A stretch of 14,741 nt of DNA from Bifidobacterium sp. Its GTDB lineage: Bacteria > Actinomycetota > Actinomycetes > Actinomycetales > Bifidobacteriaceae. Both the position numbers and the translations under genes were made by a program. Of this stretch, positions 1 through 7,176 are shown in pieces (position 1 is the stretch's first letter; every line of letters starts with the position of its first letter). The notes below the pieces were generated by a model that was not told the DNA's origin, did not search any database, and saw only the letters and a list, made by a program, of their open reading frames with translations. The stretch lies in the NCBI GenBank assembly GCA_022739095.1, contig JAIJEI010000032.1, positions 1-14,741 of the forward strand, written 5' to 3'.

Positions 1-30
1 GGCGGGTTCTAGTGATCGTTGCAACACCTG
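1..30. repeat. Left terminal inverted repeat of the IS30 element
   Basis: It begins GGCGGGTTCTAGTGATCG. The reverse complement matches 1451-1480 at 29 of 30 positions, with the first 26 bases identical. Weaker similarity continues to about position 38. The outer boundary is uncertain because the window starts here. Confidence 0.85.
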
Positions 31-51
31 ACCTACCGCAAGGAGGGTCAG

Positions 52-1323
52 GTGACCAGAAGCCACCGAAACGAAGACCGTGGCGGGGAACACCGTTGGG
101 CGTTCAACGGCGTCGAATACCCGACGAGGAAGCTGATGTGCGCGGCGAGACGCGCCGAGTACGTGCGCCTGCTGGACGAGGAAGGCATGAACTTCACCCA
201 GGCCGCGCACGCGGTCGGCGTCTCGAAACGCACCGGCAAGGCGTGGCGCAACGGCAGGACGCGCGCCACGGGAAGGAACGAGAAACCCCTGGTGGACCGG
301 TATCGTTCCACCATGGACAAACCCAGGACCCTCCATCCGCGCCACCTGAGCCAGGAGGAGCGCATCCAGATCGCGGACCGTCTGCGTCTGGGCGATTCGA
401 TCCGCGCCATCGCCCGCCTGCCGGGCCGCGACCCCGGCACGGTCGGCCGCGAGGTCGAGCGCAACAGGAATCCCGGGTCCGGCGGTTACGAACCCTGCCG
501 CGCCCGGCAGAAGGCCGCGGACCGGCTCAAACGCCCCAAACCGCGCAAGGCGGCCGAGGGCACGCGACTGTGGGACGAGATCGCCGCCGGGTTGCGCAGG
601 CATTGGAGCCCGGAGCAGATAGCCGACCGGCCGAGGCCGGACCTCCCGGATAATGGGGATACGCACGCGAGCGTCGAGACGATCTGCCAGGCCATCTACC
701 TGCAGGCCAGGGGCGGACTCAAGCAGGAGCCGAAACGCGCCATGAGGCAGGGGCGAACCGCCCGCAGACCCCAAGGCGGCCAAGGCCGCGAACCCCGTTT
801 CCGCGAACCCATGGTCATGATCTCGGAGCGACCCCCGGAGATCGAGGACCGGGCGGTCCCGGGCCACTGGGAGGGCGATCTCATCACCGGCAGCCGCAAC
901 AAAAGCGCCATCGGCACGCTCGTCGAGCGCACCACCAGGTTCACGATCCTGCCGCACCTGCCCGACGGGCACGACGCCGAACACGTCCAGCAGGCCATCA
1001 TCGACAAAATGGCCTCGCCGCCCAAACTCCTGCGCAATTCGCCGACCTGGGACCAGGGAGCGGAACCCGCCCTGCACAAACGGATCGGCGCCTCGCCGGA
1101 CATGGCCGTCCACTTCCGCGACCCGCACTCCCCGTGGCAGCGCGGCACCAACGAGAACACCAACGGGCTCCTGCGCCAGTACTTCCCCAAAGGCACCGAC
1201 CCATCCGCCTACCCGGAGGACCACCTCGACGCGGTCGCCGAGGAACTCAACGACCGGCCACGCAAAACCCTCGGGTTCATGAAACCAAGCGAGAAGATCA
1301 TCGAACTGCTCGACGCCGCGTGA
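52..1323 (+). CDS. IS30-family DDE transposase
   Basis: This 423-residue protein catalyses transposition of the surrounding element. The N-terminus has a helix-turn-helix-like stretch (about residues 40-65, FTQAAHAVGVSKRTGKAW). A typical IS30 HTH follows (about residues 98-135, LSQEERIQIADRL...IRAIARLPGRDPGTVGREVERN). The integrase core shows all three acidic residues: D276 in GHWEGDLITG, D334 in TWDQGAE, and E368 in SPWQRGTNENTNGLLRQYFP. The 34-residue D-E spacing is normal for IS30. The start is GTG at 52 because AGGAGG lies at 41-46, five bases upstream. A TTG at 19 is in frame but lies inside the terminal repeat and lacks a ribosome site. There is no frameshift or missing motif, so the protein is probably active. 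Confidence 0.93.
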   Translation: MTRSHRNEDRGGEHRWAFNGVEYPTRKLMCAARRAEYVRLLDEEGMNFTQAAHAVGVSKRTGKAWRNGRTRATGRNEKPLVDRYRSTMDKPRTLHPRHLSQEERIQIADRLRLGDSIRAIARLPGRDPGTVGREVERNRNPGSGGYEPCRARQKAADRLKRPKPRKAAEGTRLWDEIAAGLRRHWSPEQIADRPRPDLPDNGDTHASVETICQAIYLQARGGLKQEPKRAMRQGRTARRPQGGQGREPRFREPMVMISERPPEIEDRAVPGHWEGDLITGSRNKSAIGTLVERTTRFTILPHLPDGHDAEHVQQAIIDKMASPPKLLRNSPTWDQGAEPALHKRIGASPDMAVHFRDPHSPWQRGTNENTNGLLRQYFPKGTDPSAYPEDHLDAVAEELNDRPRKTLGFMKPSEKIIELLDAA

Positions 1324-1343
1324 TAACCTCAACAACCGACAAC

Positions 1344-1361
1344 GCGGCCATGGAAGGCCGC
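1344..1361 (+). terminator. Possible weak hairpin after the transposase gene
   Basis: GCGGCC (1344-1349) pairs with GGCCGC (1356-1361) across a 6-base loop, 20 bp after the transposase stop codon. There is no T-run behind it, so it is not a classic intrinsic terminator. It could slow read-out from the IS into the host operon, or be chance in GC-rich DNA. Confidence 0.3.
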
Positions 1362-1369
1362 TCAAACCC

Positions 1370-1399
1370 CAGGTGTTGCAACCACCACTAGAATCCGCC
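1370..1399. repeat. Internal, diverged copy of the IS right inverted repeat
   Basis: This 30-bp stretch matches the outer right end (1451-1480) with 4 differences and the reverse complement of the left end with 3 differences, in the same orientation as the right end. The two right-end copies start 81 bp apart. It may be an older right end superseded by the outer one, or part of a second decayed element. The 51 bp between the copies show no gene. Confidence 0.8.
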
Positions 1400-1450
1400 C
1401 TCCACGCCCTCGAACACCCACCTGCCCATCCGATCCTCCTACCGGTCGAT

Positions 1451-1480
1451 CAGATGTTGCAACGATCACTAGAACCCGCC
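1451..1480. repeat. Right terminal inverted repeat of the IS30 element
   Basis: This is the inverted copy of 1-30, with one mismatch (position 1454 against 27). It is the best partner of the left end and so defines the right boundary. Its last eight-base segment plus adjoining host DNA also forms a hairpin (1475-1498). Confidence 0.88.
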
Positions 1481-1498
1481 ATTGCGCGTTATGGCGGG
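1475..1498. repeat. Inverted repeat spanning the IS/host junction
   Basis: CCCGCCAT (1475-1482) and ATGGCGGG (1491-1498) form a perfect 8-bp inverted repeat with an 8-base spacer. One arm is mostly IS terminus and the other is host sequence. It may reflect insertion near a related or palindromic target, or be a coincidence. Confidence 0.6.
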
Positions 1499-1542
1499 GA
1501 TGGGAGGCGGGGTAACGATATGCGACATGTGACACGGTGATG

Positions 1543-1571
1543 TTGCGTTCGTGCACACATCGTGTTATTCT
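1543..1571 (+). promoter_or_regulatory. Predicted sigma70-type promoter of the GH38-led operon
   Basis: The -35 box is TTGCGT (1543-1548) and the -10 box is TATTCT (1566-1571), separated by exactly 17 bp. Transcription would start near 1578, inside the first operator, which fits repression by blocking the start site. The -35 box is weak (3 of 6 consensus bases). The 93-base leader to the ATG holds the second operator. No start-site data are available. Confidence 0.6.
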
Positions 1572-1575
1572 CTAA

Positions 1576-1589
1576 CTAAATCGCTTTAG
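1576..1589. promoter_or_regulatory. LacI-family-type operator, copy 1
   Basis: The sequence CTAAATCGCTTTAG is a palindrome with a central CG (CTAAA-N-CG-N-TTTAG), the usual shape of LacI-family operators. It begins four bases after the -10 box and would cover the transcription start. An identical copy lies at 1617-1630. No regulator gene is in the window. Confidence 0.75.
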
Positions 1590-1616
1590 TAACCGGCAAA
1601 CGACCATGGCGGTTAG

Positions 1617-1630
1617 CTAAATCGCTTTAG
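1617..1630. promoter_or_regulatory. LacI-family-type operator, copy 2
   Basis: This is identical over 14 bp to the operator at 1576-1589. The two begin 41 bp apart, close to four helical turns, so they lie on the same face of the DNA and could be bound cooperatively or block elongation. It lies in the untranslated leader 33 bp before the GH38 start codon. Confidence 0.75.
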
Positions 1631-1663
1631 TCTCAGCGAAGAGTACACGACAAAAGGAGAGCT

Positions 1664-4600
1664 ATGCTGCTCAAAGTCAATCGCGAGGTTGATCGTTGCA
1701 AGCGCGTTATGCGGGAGCGTGTTGAGCCGCATATCCATCAGGTGCTTGCACAGTGTACGGTCGGCGCGGTCAAGAACCCGGGAGAACCGGAGATGCCCGC
1801 TGCGTTCATTACGCGCGCAGTGTCTGGGCAGGTCAATTTTCAGCCGCTCGCTGTAGGCGAACCCTGGGGAACCTCATGGGGCACGACCTGGATGCGCGTC
1901 GAGGGACAGTTACCCGAAGCCCTGCCCGAGGGGCGAGCCATCGAGCTGGTGTTCAACCTCGGTTGGCTCGAATGGCCCGTCGGCGGTCACATTGAGGCCA
2001 TGGCATACCGTGCCGATGGCACCGTCATCAAGGCACTGCACCCGCGCAACCACTGGATGCCGCTTGTCTCCGCTGACGGTGTCAAGGATTGTATGGTCAA
2101 TCCTGACGGCTCTTTCGTGGTTTACGTCGAAGGCGCTTACAACCCTAATGTCCCGTCGTTTACCGTTACCGATCTGGGCACCAAGCCCACCGGCAAAGCA
2201 GACGAACGCTATGAGTTCAGTTCCATCGATATCGCCGCTCTGGATCAGGACATGTTCGACTACTGGGCCGACCTTGACGTCGTCACCGGATCTCTCGAAA
2301 ACATGAACGACGCTGACCCGCGCTATTGGAAGCTCGCCAAGGCCATGCAGCGATCCATCAACCTGTGGGACGAGAAAGATTACAACACGCTCGACTTGGC
2401 TCGAAAGGCGCTCGACAAGGTGATGCACAACCCCGCCAATGCCTCGGCCATGACCCTGACCGCAATGGGTCACTCGCATATTGACTCCGCATGGCTGTGG
2501 CCGGTGCGCGAAACCGAACGTAAGGTTGGGCGCACCGTATCCAACGCGCTCGCGCTGATGGATATCGACCCGGACTTCACCTACGTGATGAGCGCCGCCC
2601 AGCACTTCGCATGGCTCGAGGAACGCCACCCCGACCTGTTCGAACGCGTCAAGACCCGCATCGCGGAAGGGCGCCTCATACCGGTCGGCGGCATGTGGGT
2701 CGAATCCGACGGCACCATGCCGTGCGGCGAATCGCTGATTCGTCAGATCAGTTACGGCAAGCGATACTTCAAGGAGAAGCTCGGCGTCGTGCCGAACGGC
2801 ATCTGGCTGCCGGACAGCTTCGGCTATACCGGCGCATGGCCGCAGATCGCCAAGCGCTCCGGCTACTCATGGTTCCTCACCCAGAAGTTGTGCTGGAACG
2901 ACACCACACGCCTGCCGCATCACTCCTTCATGTGGGAGGGAGTCGACGGGTCACAGATCTTCACCCACTTCCCACCCGCCGACAAATACGATTCCGACAT
3001 GTCCGCGCACGACATGGCCTACGTGCAGAGCAACTACAAGGACAAGGACCTCTCCGACCGAGGTATCTTGTTATTCGGCTATGGCGATGGCGGCGGCGGG
3101 CCCATCCGTGAAATGACGATGCGCGAGCACCGCTTTGAAAGTTTTGAAGGTATGCCAAAAGTCGAATACGGCACTCCGGACGACTTCTTCTCCAAAGCTG
3201 AAACCGAGATGAAGGACGAGGCCGGCTCGGAAATGCCCCGATGGAAAGGCGAATTCTATTTCGAGCTGCATCGCAAGACGTTGACCTCTCAGCAGGAGAT
3301 GAAACGCGGATGTCGCAAGGAAGAATCGATGTTGCGCACGGTTGAATATCTCGGTGCCGTGGCTTCGCTCGAATCTGCCGACTATGTGTACCCGACTGAG
3401 CGGATTGATCGCATCTGGAAGACATTGCTGCTCAGCCAGTTCCATGACATCCTTCCCGGCTCGGCCATTGAATGGGCTCATCGCGTGGCCCGAGAAGAAT
3501 ATGCCCGCGATCTTAAGGCGCTCTCGGATATCGCCCGTGACGCGATCGCGGCAATCGCCGTCGCCAACCCGGACGTGGCCCGTATCGCCAAAGCCCGGAT
3601 CAGCCAATTCGCCGATGTCGATCCGTGGCGTCCGGCATCGCTGGTCTCCTGTGGCGAACCAGTCGAGGTGAATCGTCGCGAAGACGGCTCGGCTACGCTG
3701 GATAACGGGCTGCTGTGTGTCCACGTTGCCGCCGATGGCACCGTCGACTCGATGATCGATCTGAAGTCCGGACGCGAAATGGTCGCCAAGGATCACGTAA
3801 TGGGCCGTTACGAGATTCTCAAGGACGAGCCTGGCGTATTCGATGCCTGGGATGTCGAACGCGATGCCTTCCTGTGCGCCACCGCATTGGCTGACGGACA
3901 TATCGTCTCGATCGAGACCACCGCAGACGGGTCCGCCGTGATCGTCACCAAGAACAGTTACCGCGACGACGAGATTTCCACCACAATCACGTTGCGCCCG
4001 GGCAAAAGCCAGCTTGATTTCCATGCGGATGTCGAATGGAATGTGCCCGAGAAGCTGCTCAAGGTAGACATCCCCATGGCACTGAGCGCCAGCCGTGCCC
4101 AGTATGAATGCCAGTATGGCCTCATCGAACGCCCGATCGTCAAGAACACCGAAGGCGAAGAGGCGATGTTCGAAAGCTGTTCACATCGCTTCGTTCGCAT
4201 ACACGATTCCTCATACGGCATTGGCGTGGCCAACGGCTCGACCTATGGCTCCGACGTCAGCTCGCTACGTGATCGGGATGATGCCCTCGCCGGCACGATG
4301 GTGCGCATGTCGTTGGTCGCGGCTCCGACGGCACCGGATCCACGCACCGACATCGGCCACCACGAGTTCGACTGGACCGTACTGCCATGCGCTTCGGTCG
4401 CGCCACTGGTCGCCGCCGCTGGCGAGATCAATGCTCCGACGATTGAGAACATGCCCGACATCGCCGCGCCGATCACGCTGGAACCCATAGAGGGCACGCC
4501 GGTCATCGACTGGATCAAGCTCGCCGATGATGGTTCGGGCGACATCGTGGCCCGACTCTATGAGGCCGCCGGGGCGAAAGCCAAGGCAATGCTGCATGTC

Positions 4601-4768
4601 GGCAGTACGCTGGACGGCTGGACGGTGCGTGAGACGAACACGCTCGAACAGGATGAATTCTACCCGGATGAACCTGCCGGACTTATCGGCGGCAAGCAGC
4701 AGGCCGAAGGCGCCGAACTGGCGCTCAACCCCTTCCAACTGACCACATTGCGCCTAAGCCGCGCCTGA
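1664..4768 (+). CDS. GH38 alpha-mannosidase
   Basis: This 1034-residue zinc-dependent enzyme hydrolyses alpha-mannosidic bonds of N-glycans with retention. It has no signal peptide, so it should act in the cytoplasm on imported oligosaccharides. A beta-rich N-terminal region (about 1-260) precedes the catalytic domain, which opens with GHSHIDSAWLWP; the zinc ligands are H272 and D274. The nucleophile, also a zinc ligand, is D384 in LPDSFGYTGAWPQI. The middle domain shows LHRKTLTSQQEMKRG (H536), and the last zinc-site histidine is H594 in QFHDILPGS. A C-terminal beta-sandwich follows from about 650. Length and order resemble the yeast Ams1-like branch. The ATG at 1664 has AAAGGAG at 1653-1659. 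It leads the operon behind twin operators. The linkage preference (alpha-1,2, -1,3 or -1,6) cannot be read from the sequence. Confidence 0.95.
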   Translation: MLLKVNREVDRCKRVMRERVEPHIHQVLAQCTVGAVKNPGEPEMPAAFITRAVSGQVNFQPLAVGEPWGTSWGTTWMRVEGQLPEALPEGRAIELVFNLGWLEWPVGGHIEAMAYRADGTVIKALHPRNHWMPLVSADGVKDCMVNPDGSFVVYVEGAYNPNVPSFTVTDLGTKPTGKADERYEFSSIDIAALDQDMFDYWADLDVVTGSLENMNDADPRYWKLAKAMQRSINLWDEKDYNTLDLARKALDKVMHNPANASAMTLTAMGHSHIDSAWLWPVRETERKVGRTVSNALALMDIDPDFTYVMSAAQHFAWLEERHPDLFERVKTRIAEGRLIPVGGMWVESDGTMPCGESLIRQISYGKRYFKEKLGVVPNGIWLPDSFGYTGAWPQIAKRSGYSWFLTQKLCWNDTTRLPHHSFMWEGVDGSQIFTHFPPADKYDSDMSAHDMAYVQSNYKDKDLSDRGILLFGYGDGGGGPIREMTMREHRFESFEGMPKVEYGTPDDFFSKAETEMKDEAGSEMPRWKGEFYFELHRKTLTSQQEMKRGCRKEESMLRTVEYLGAVASLESADYVYPTERIDRIWKTLLLSQFHDILPGSAIEWAHRVAREEYARDLKALSDIARDAIAAIAVANPDVARIAKARISQFADVDPWRPASLVSCGEPVEVNRREDGSATLDNGLLCVHVAADGTVDSMIDLKSGREMVAKDHVMGRYEILKDEPGVFDAWDVERDAFLCATALADGHIVSIETTADGSAVIVTKNSYRDDEISTTITLRPGKSQLDFHADVEWNVPEKLLKVDIPMALSASRAQYECQYGLIERPIVKNTEGEEAMFESCSHRFVRIHDSSYGIGVANGSTYGSDVSSLRDRDDALAGTMVRMSLVAAPTAPDPRTDIGHHEFDWTVLPCASVAPLVAAAGEINAPTIENMPDIAAPITLEPIEGTPVIDWIKLADDGSGDIVARLYEAAGAKAKAMLHVGSTLDGWTVRETNTLEQDEFYPDEPAGLIGGKQQAEGAELALNPFQLTTLRLSRA

Positions 4769-4778
4769 TACGGATTCG

Positions 4779-4799
4779 GCCCGGGTCCTGAACCCGGGC
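4779..4799 (+). promoter_or_regulatory. Intercistronic GC-rich hairpin between GH38 and the binding-protein gene
   Basis: GCCCGGGT (4779-4786) pairs perfectly with ACCCGGGC (4792-4799) around a 5-base loop, 10 bp after the GH38 stop codon. No T-run follows, so full termination is unlikely. Partial termination or protection of RNA ends could set different levels for the enzyme and the binding protein. The rest of the 195-bp gap (4769-4963) shows no clear promoter and no copy of the CTAAA/TTTAG operator. Confidence 0.6.
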
Positions 4800-4963
4800 A
4801 TGGTCCTTGCCTCCAACCGTCAATCGACATAGCAGTCGAATCGATGCGTTCGCCAACGGAATTCAGCCTCCCCGTGAGCGCTCAACATGAACCGGTCGGC
4901 AATGACCGCGTTCCCACCATACGTTTCGAAGAACAAACCAAATATATCAAAGGAGAAAACACC

Positions 4964-6235
4964 ATGAAAGGCACATTCAAGAAGGCGGTCGCATTGGGCT
5001 CTGCTATTGCCCTTGTGGGCGGACTCGCCGCTTGCGGATCCAGCTCGGGCGGCGGCACCGCCGAACTGAAGTTCCAGACATGGAATCTGAAGAACGAGAA
5101 GTTCACCGACTACTTCGAGGGACTGATCGACCAGTTCGAGAAGGAGAACCCCGGTATCACGATCAAGTGGGTCGACCAGCCAGCCGACAACTACGAGGAC
5201 AAACTGTCCACCGACGCCGCTGCGGGAGAACTGCCGGACGTGGTCGATATGGGCCCTGAACCGGCATATACGCTGGCCAGTGCGGGCATCCTGCTCAATC
5301 TCGCCGATGCCGTGCCGGAAGCCGAAGATGACTTCCTTCCAGCCGCCTGGGACGCCGCCACACTTAAGGGAACCGACCTTGAGGAAGGCACCTACGGGTT
5401 CCCCTGGTACCTCAACTCCGGCCCCACCTTCTATAACAAAGCGGTGCTTGAGGAGTGCGGCATCACCGTGGATCCGAACGACCCGCCGACCAAGCAGGAC
5501 GACATCTTCGCGATGGCCGACACCTTCGGCTCCAACTGCGGTGGCAAGTATGCACTGACCTCCGGCATCCCATCCATCCAGGACTTCGGCATGTATGGCG
5601 TGGAACTGATGAACAAAGACAACACCGAGTTCACGTTCAACAACGCGAAAGGCGTAGAATTCGTCCAGCACTACATCGACATGTACAACGCCGGCGCCTT
5701 CACCGATGATATGCTCAACAGCTCCACCTCGGGTGAGTCCAAGAGCTTCAACGGTGGAACCCAGGCGTTTATGAACGGCAACGCCTACAGTGTGGACGAT
5801 ATTCGCAAGAACGCCCCGAAGGTGTTCGAGAATCTGGCGATCACCGATTTCATCGCCAACACCAAGCCGAACATGTTCATGGAGATGCTTACGGTCAATG
5901 CCGCAAGCAAGCACCAGGAGGAGGCTATCAAGTTCGCCCGATTCGTGACCAACTCAGACAACCAGCTGGCATTCGACAAGAAGGCGAACGTGTTCCCGTC
6001 TTCGAAGGGTACCATTGACGACAAATTCTTCAACCCGTCCGACGATACCATGGACGCCGAAGCCATGCGTATGTCCGCCGATCAGATTCGCAACGGTGAG
6101 ATTTGGGGCCCGGCCCAGTTCACCTCCGCCTGCTCCACCATGCTGCGTGAGGAAATCGCTCAAGCGCTGCAAGGCAAGATCACGGCCAAGGAAGCGCTTG
6201 ACGCCACCGTCAAGTACTGCAACGAACGGCTCTAA
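4964..6235 (+). CDS. ABC transporter sugar-binding lipoprotein (family 1)
   Basis: This 423-residue protein captures oligosaccharide outside the cell for import. The N-terminus MKGTFKKAVALGSAIALVGG is a lipoprotein signal ending in the lipobox LAAC, with lipidated C24 followed by a short Ser/Gly linker. The body has the carbohydrate-binding-protein pattern (TWNLKNEKFTDYFEGLIDQF early; PDVVDMGPEPAY; YGFPWYLNSGPTFYNKAVL mid-protein), and the length is normal. The ATG at 4964 is chosen over an in-frame ATG at 4844 because AGGAG sits at 4951-4955 and the signal peptide starts here. The first permease gene begins 2 bp after the stop codon. From context the ligand is probably an N-glycan-derived mannose oligosaccharide (inference). 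Confidence 0.93.
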   Translation: MKGTFKKAVALGSAIALVGGLAACGSSSGGGTAELKFQTWNLKNEKFTDYFEGLIDQFEKENPGITIKWVDQPADNYEDKLSTDAAAGELPDVVDMGPEPAYTLASAGILLNLADAVPEAEDDFLPAAWDAATLKGTDLEEGTYGFPWYLNSGPTFYNKAVLEECGITVDPNDPPTKQDDIFAMADTFGSNCGGKYALTSGIPSIQDFGMYGVELMNKDNTEFTFNNAKGVEFVQHYIDMYNAGAFTDDMLNSSTSGESKSFNGGTQAFMNGNAYSVDDIRKNAPKVFENLAITDFIANTKPNMFMEMLTVNAASKHQEEAIKFARFVTNSDNQLAFDKKANVFPSSKGTIDDKFFNPSDDTMDAEAMRMSADQIRNGEIWGPAQFTSACSTMLREEIAQALQGKITAKEALDATVKYCNERL

Positions 6236-6237
6236 TT

Positions 6238-7176
6238 ATGGCAAGCGAAGCGAAATCAAGGAAGCGCGCGGCCAAGGCCTCACGCCAGGTGGGGCTGGGA
6301 CCGAACAGTAGCGGACGCATTGTTCCTTGGCTGTTCGTGCTGCCTCCGATCCTATGGATCTGCACTTTCTCCCTGTTCCCGTTCTTCAATACGATCAGGC
6401 TCTCCTTCACCGATTCCACCCTGCTCAAGCCCGGTACGTTCGTCGGCCTTGAAAACTACATCGACATGTTCACCGACCGCCGCTTCCAGACGGCGTTCTT
6501 CAACTCGTCGCTGTATGTGGTGTGCATCGTCCCGTTCATGGTGATTCTGCCTCTTATGCTGGCCTCCCTGGTGGCCGAGAAGACCCGCATCATGAACTTC
6601 TTCCGCACCGCCTTCTACACACCGGTCATCATGTCCAGCGTCGTCGTCGGCTTGCTGTGGACCAATATCCTCGATAAGGATGGTCTGCTCAACGGCACGT
6701 TCAAGGCACTCAAATGGATCACCACGCCAATTCCGTTCTTGACCGATCGCTGGCTGCTGCTTTTCAGTGCCATGGCCGTCACGATCTGGAGTGGTCTGGG
6801 CTATTACATGCTTATCTATTTGGCTAACATCGCCAATATAGACAGCACATTATATGAGGCGGCTTCGATTGACGGGTGCGGTGGCATCCGCCAGTTCCTG
6901 CACGTCACATTGCCCGGATGCAGAATGACGATGATCCTAGTCATGCTGCTCAGCTCGATGTCCGCTTTCCGAGTCTTCGGCGAGATCTACATGCTCTCCG
7001 GAGGTTCCGGCGGCGTCGGTGGCGCCGATCTGACGATGACCATGCTCATCAAGCAGGAAGGTACCGGCATCAACGCCCGAACCGGCTACTCCGGTGCCCT
7101 CGGCATGGTGATGTTCGTGGTGCTCGGTTGCATCATCGGCATTGAATGGTTCATTCAGAGCAGGAGCGAAGACTGA
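6238..7176 (+). CDS. ABC sugar permease, MalF-like
   Basis: This 312-residue integral membrane protein is one half of the transport channel. A basic cytoplasmic N-terminus (MASEAKSRKRAAKASR) is followed by the first membrane segment near residues 28-50 (IVPWLFVLPPILWICTFSLF) and further hydrophobic segments typical of a six-helix MalF-type subunit. The ATPase-contact (EAA) loop is clear: EAASIDGCGGIRQFLHVTLP from E207. The gene starts 2 bp after the binding-protein stop codon without an evident ribosome site, so translation is probably coupled. Its stop codon overlaps the next start. Confidence 0.93.
   Translation: MASEAKSRKRAAKASRQVGLGPNSSGRIVPWLFVLPPILWICTFSLFPFFNTIRLSFTDSTLLKPGTFVGLENYIDMFTDRRFQTAFFNSSLYVVCIVPFMVILPLMLASLVAEKTRIMNFFRTAFYTPVIMSSVVVGLLWTNILDKDGLLNGTFKALKWITTPIPFLTDRWLLLFSAMAVTIWSGLGYYMLIYLANIANIDSTLYEAASIDGCGGIRQFLHVTLPGCRMTMILVMLLSSMSAFRVFGEIYMLSGGSGGVGGADLTMTMLIKQEGTGINARTGYSGALGMVMFVVLGCIIGIEWFIQSRSED

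Larger units (their letters stand above)
1..1480 (+). mobile_element. IS30-family insertion sequence, complete or nearly so
   Basis: The element carries one intact DDE transposase gene (52-1323) between inverted ends. The first 26 bases of the window are repeated perfectly, inverted, at 1455-1480. The match continues with one mismatch out to 30 bp and more weakly to about 38 bp, so the ends are taken as 1 and 1480. The left end coincides with the window edge, so the repeat could extend slightly further left, and the target duplication cannot be read on that side. The element is more GC-rich than the genes that follow. The transposase reads toward the GH38 gene, and the right end stops 62 bp before the -35 box of the GH38 promoter, leaving promoter and operators intact. 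A further right-end-like copy lies inside at 1370-1399. The named IS is not identified. Confidence 0.88.

Noticed and set aside
12..653. Open frame of 213 codons overlapping the transposase gene, and similar minus-strand frames at 48-464, 696-1196 and 998-1204
   Set aside because: They are low-complexity Arg/Pro/Gly-rich shadows caused by high GC; the transposase frame carries all DDE motifs.
1344..1361. Strong terminator isolating the IS from the operon
   Set aside because: It has only a 6-bp stem and no T-run, so it is listed only as a weak possibility.
3071..4024. Minus-strand open frame of 317 codons, and another at 1910-2629, both inside the GH38 gene
   Set aside because: There is no ribosome site and no recognisable domain, and they lie fully antisense to a clear GH38 coding sequence.
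4844..4963. N-terminal extension of the binding protein to an upstream ATG
   Set aside because: It would bury the lipoprotein signal 40 residues inside; the ATG at 4964 has a good ribosome site.
4820..5914. Minus-strand open frame of 364 codons over the binding-protein gene
   Set aside because: It is antisense to a well-supported lipoprotein gene and has no domain pattern or ribosome site.
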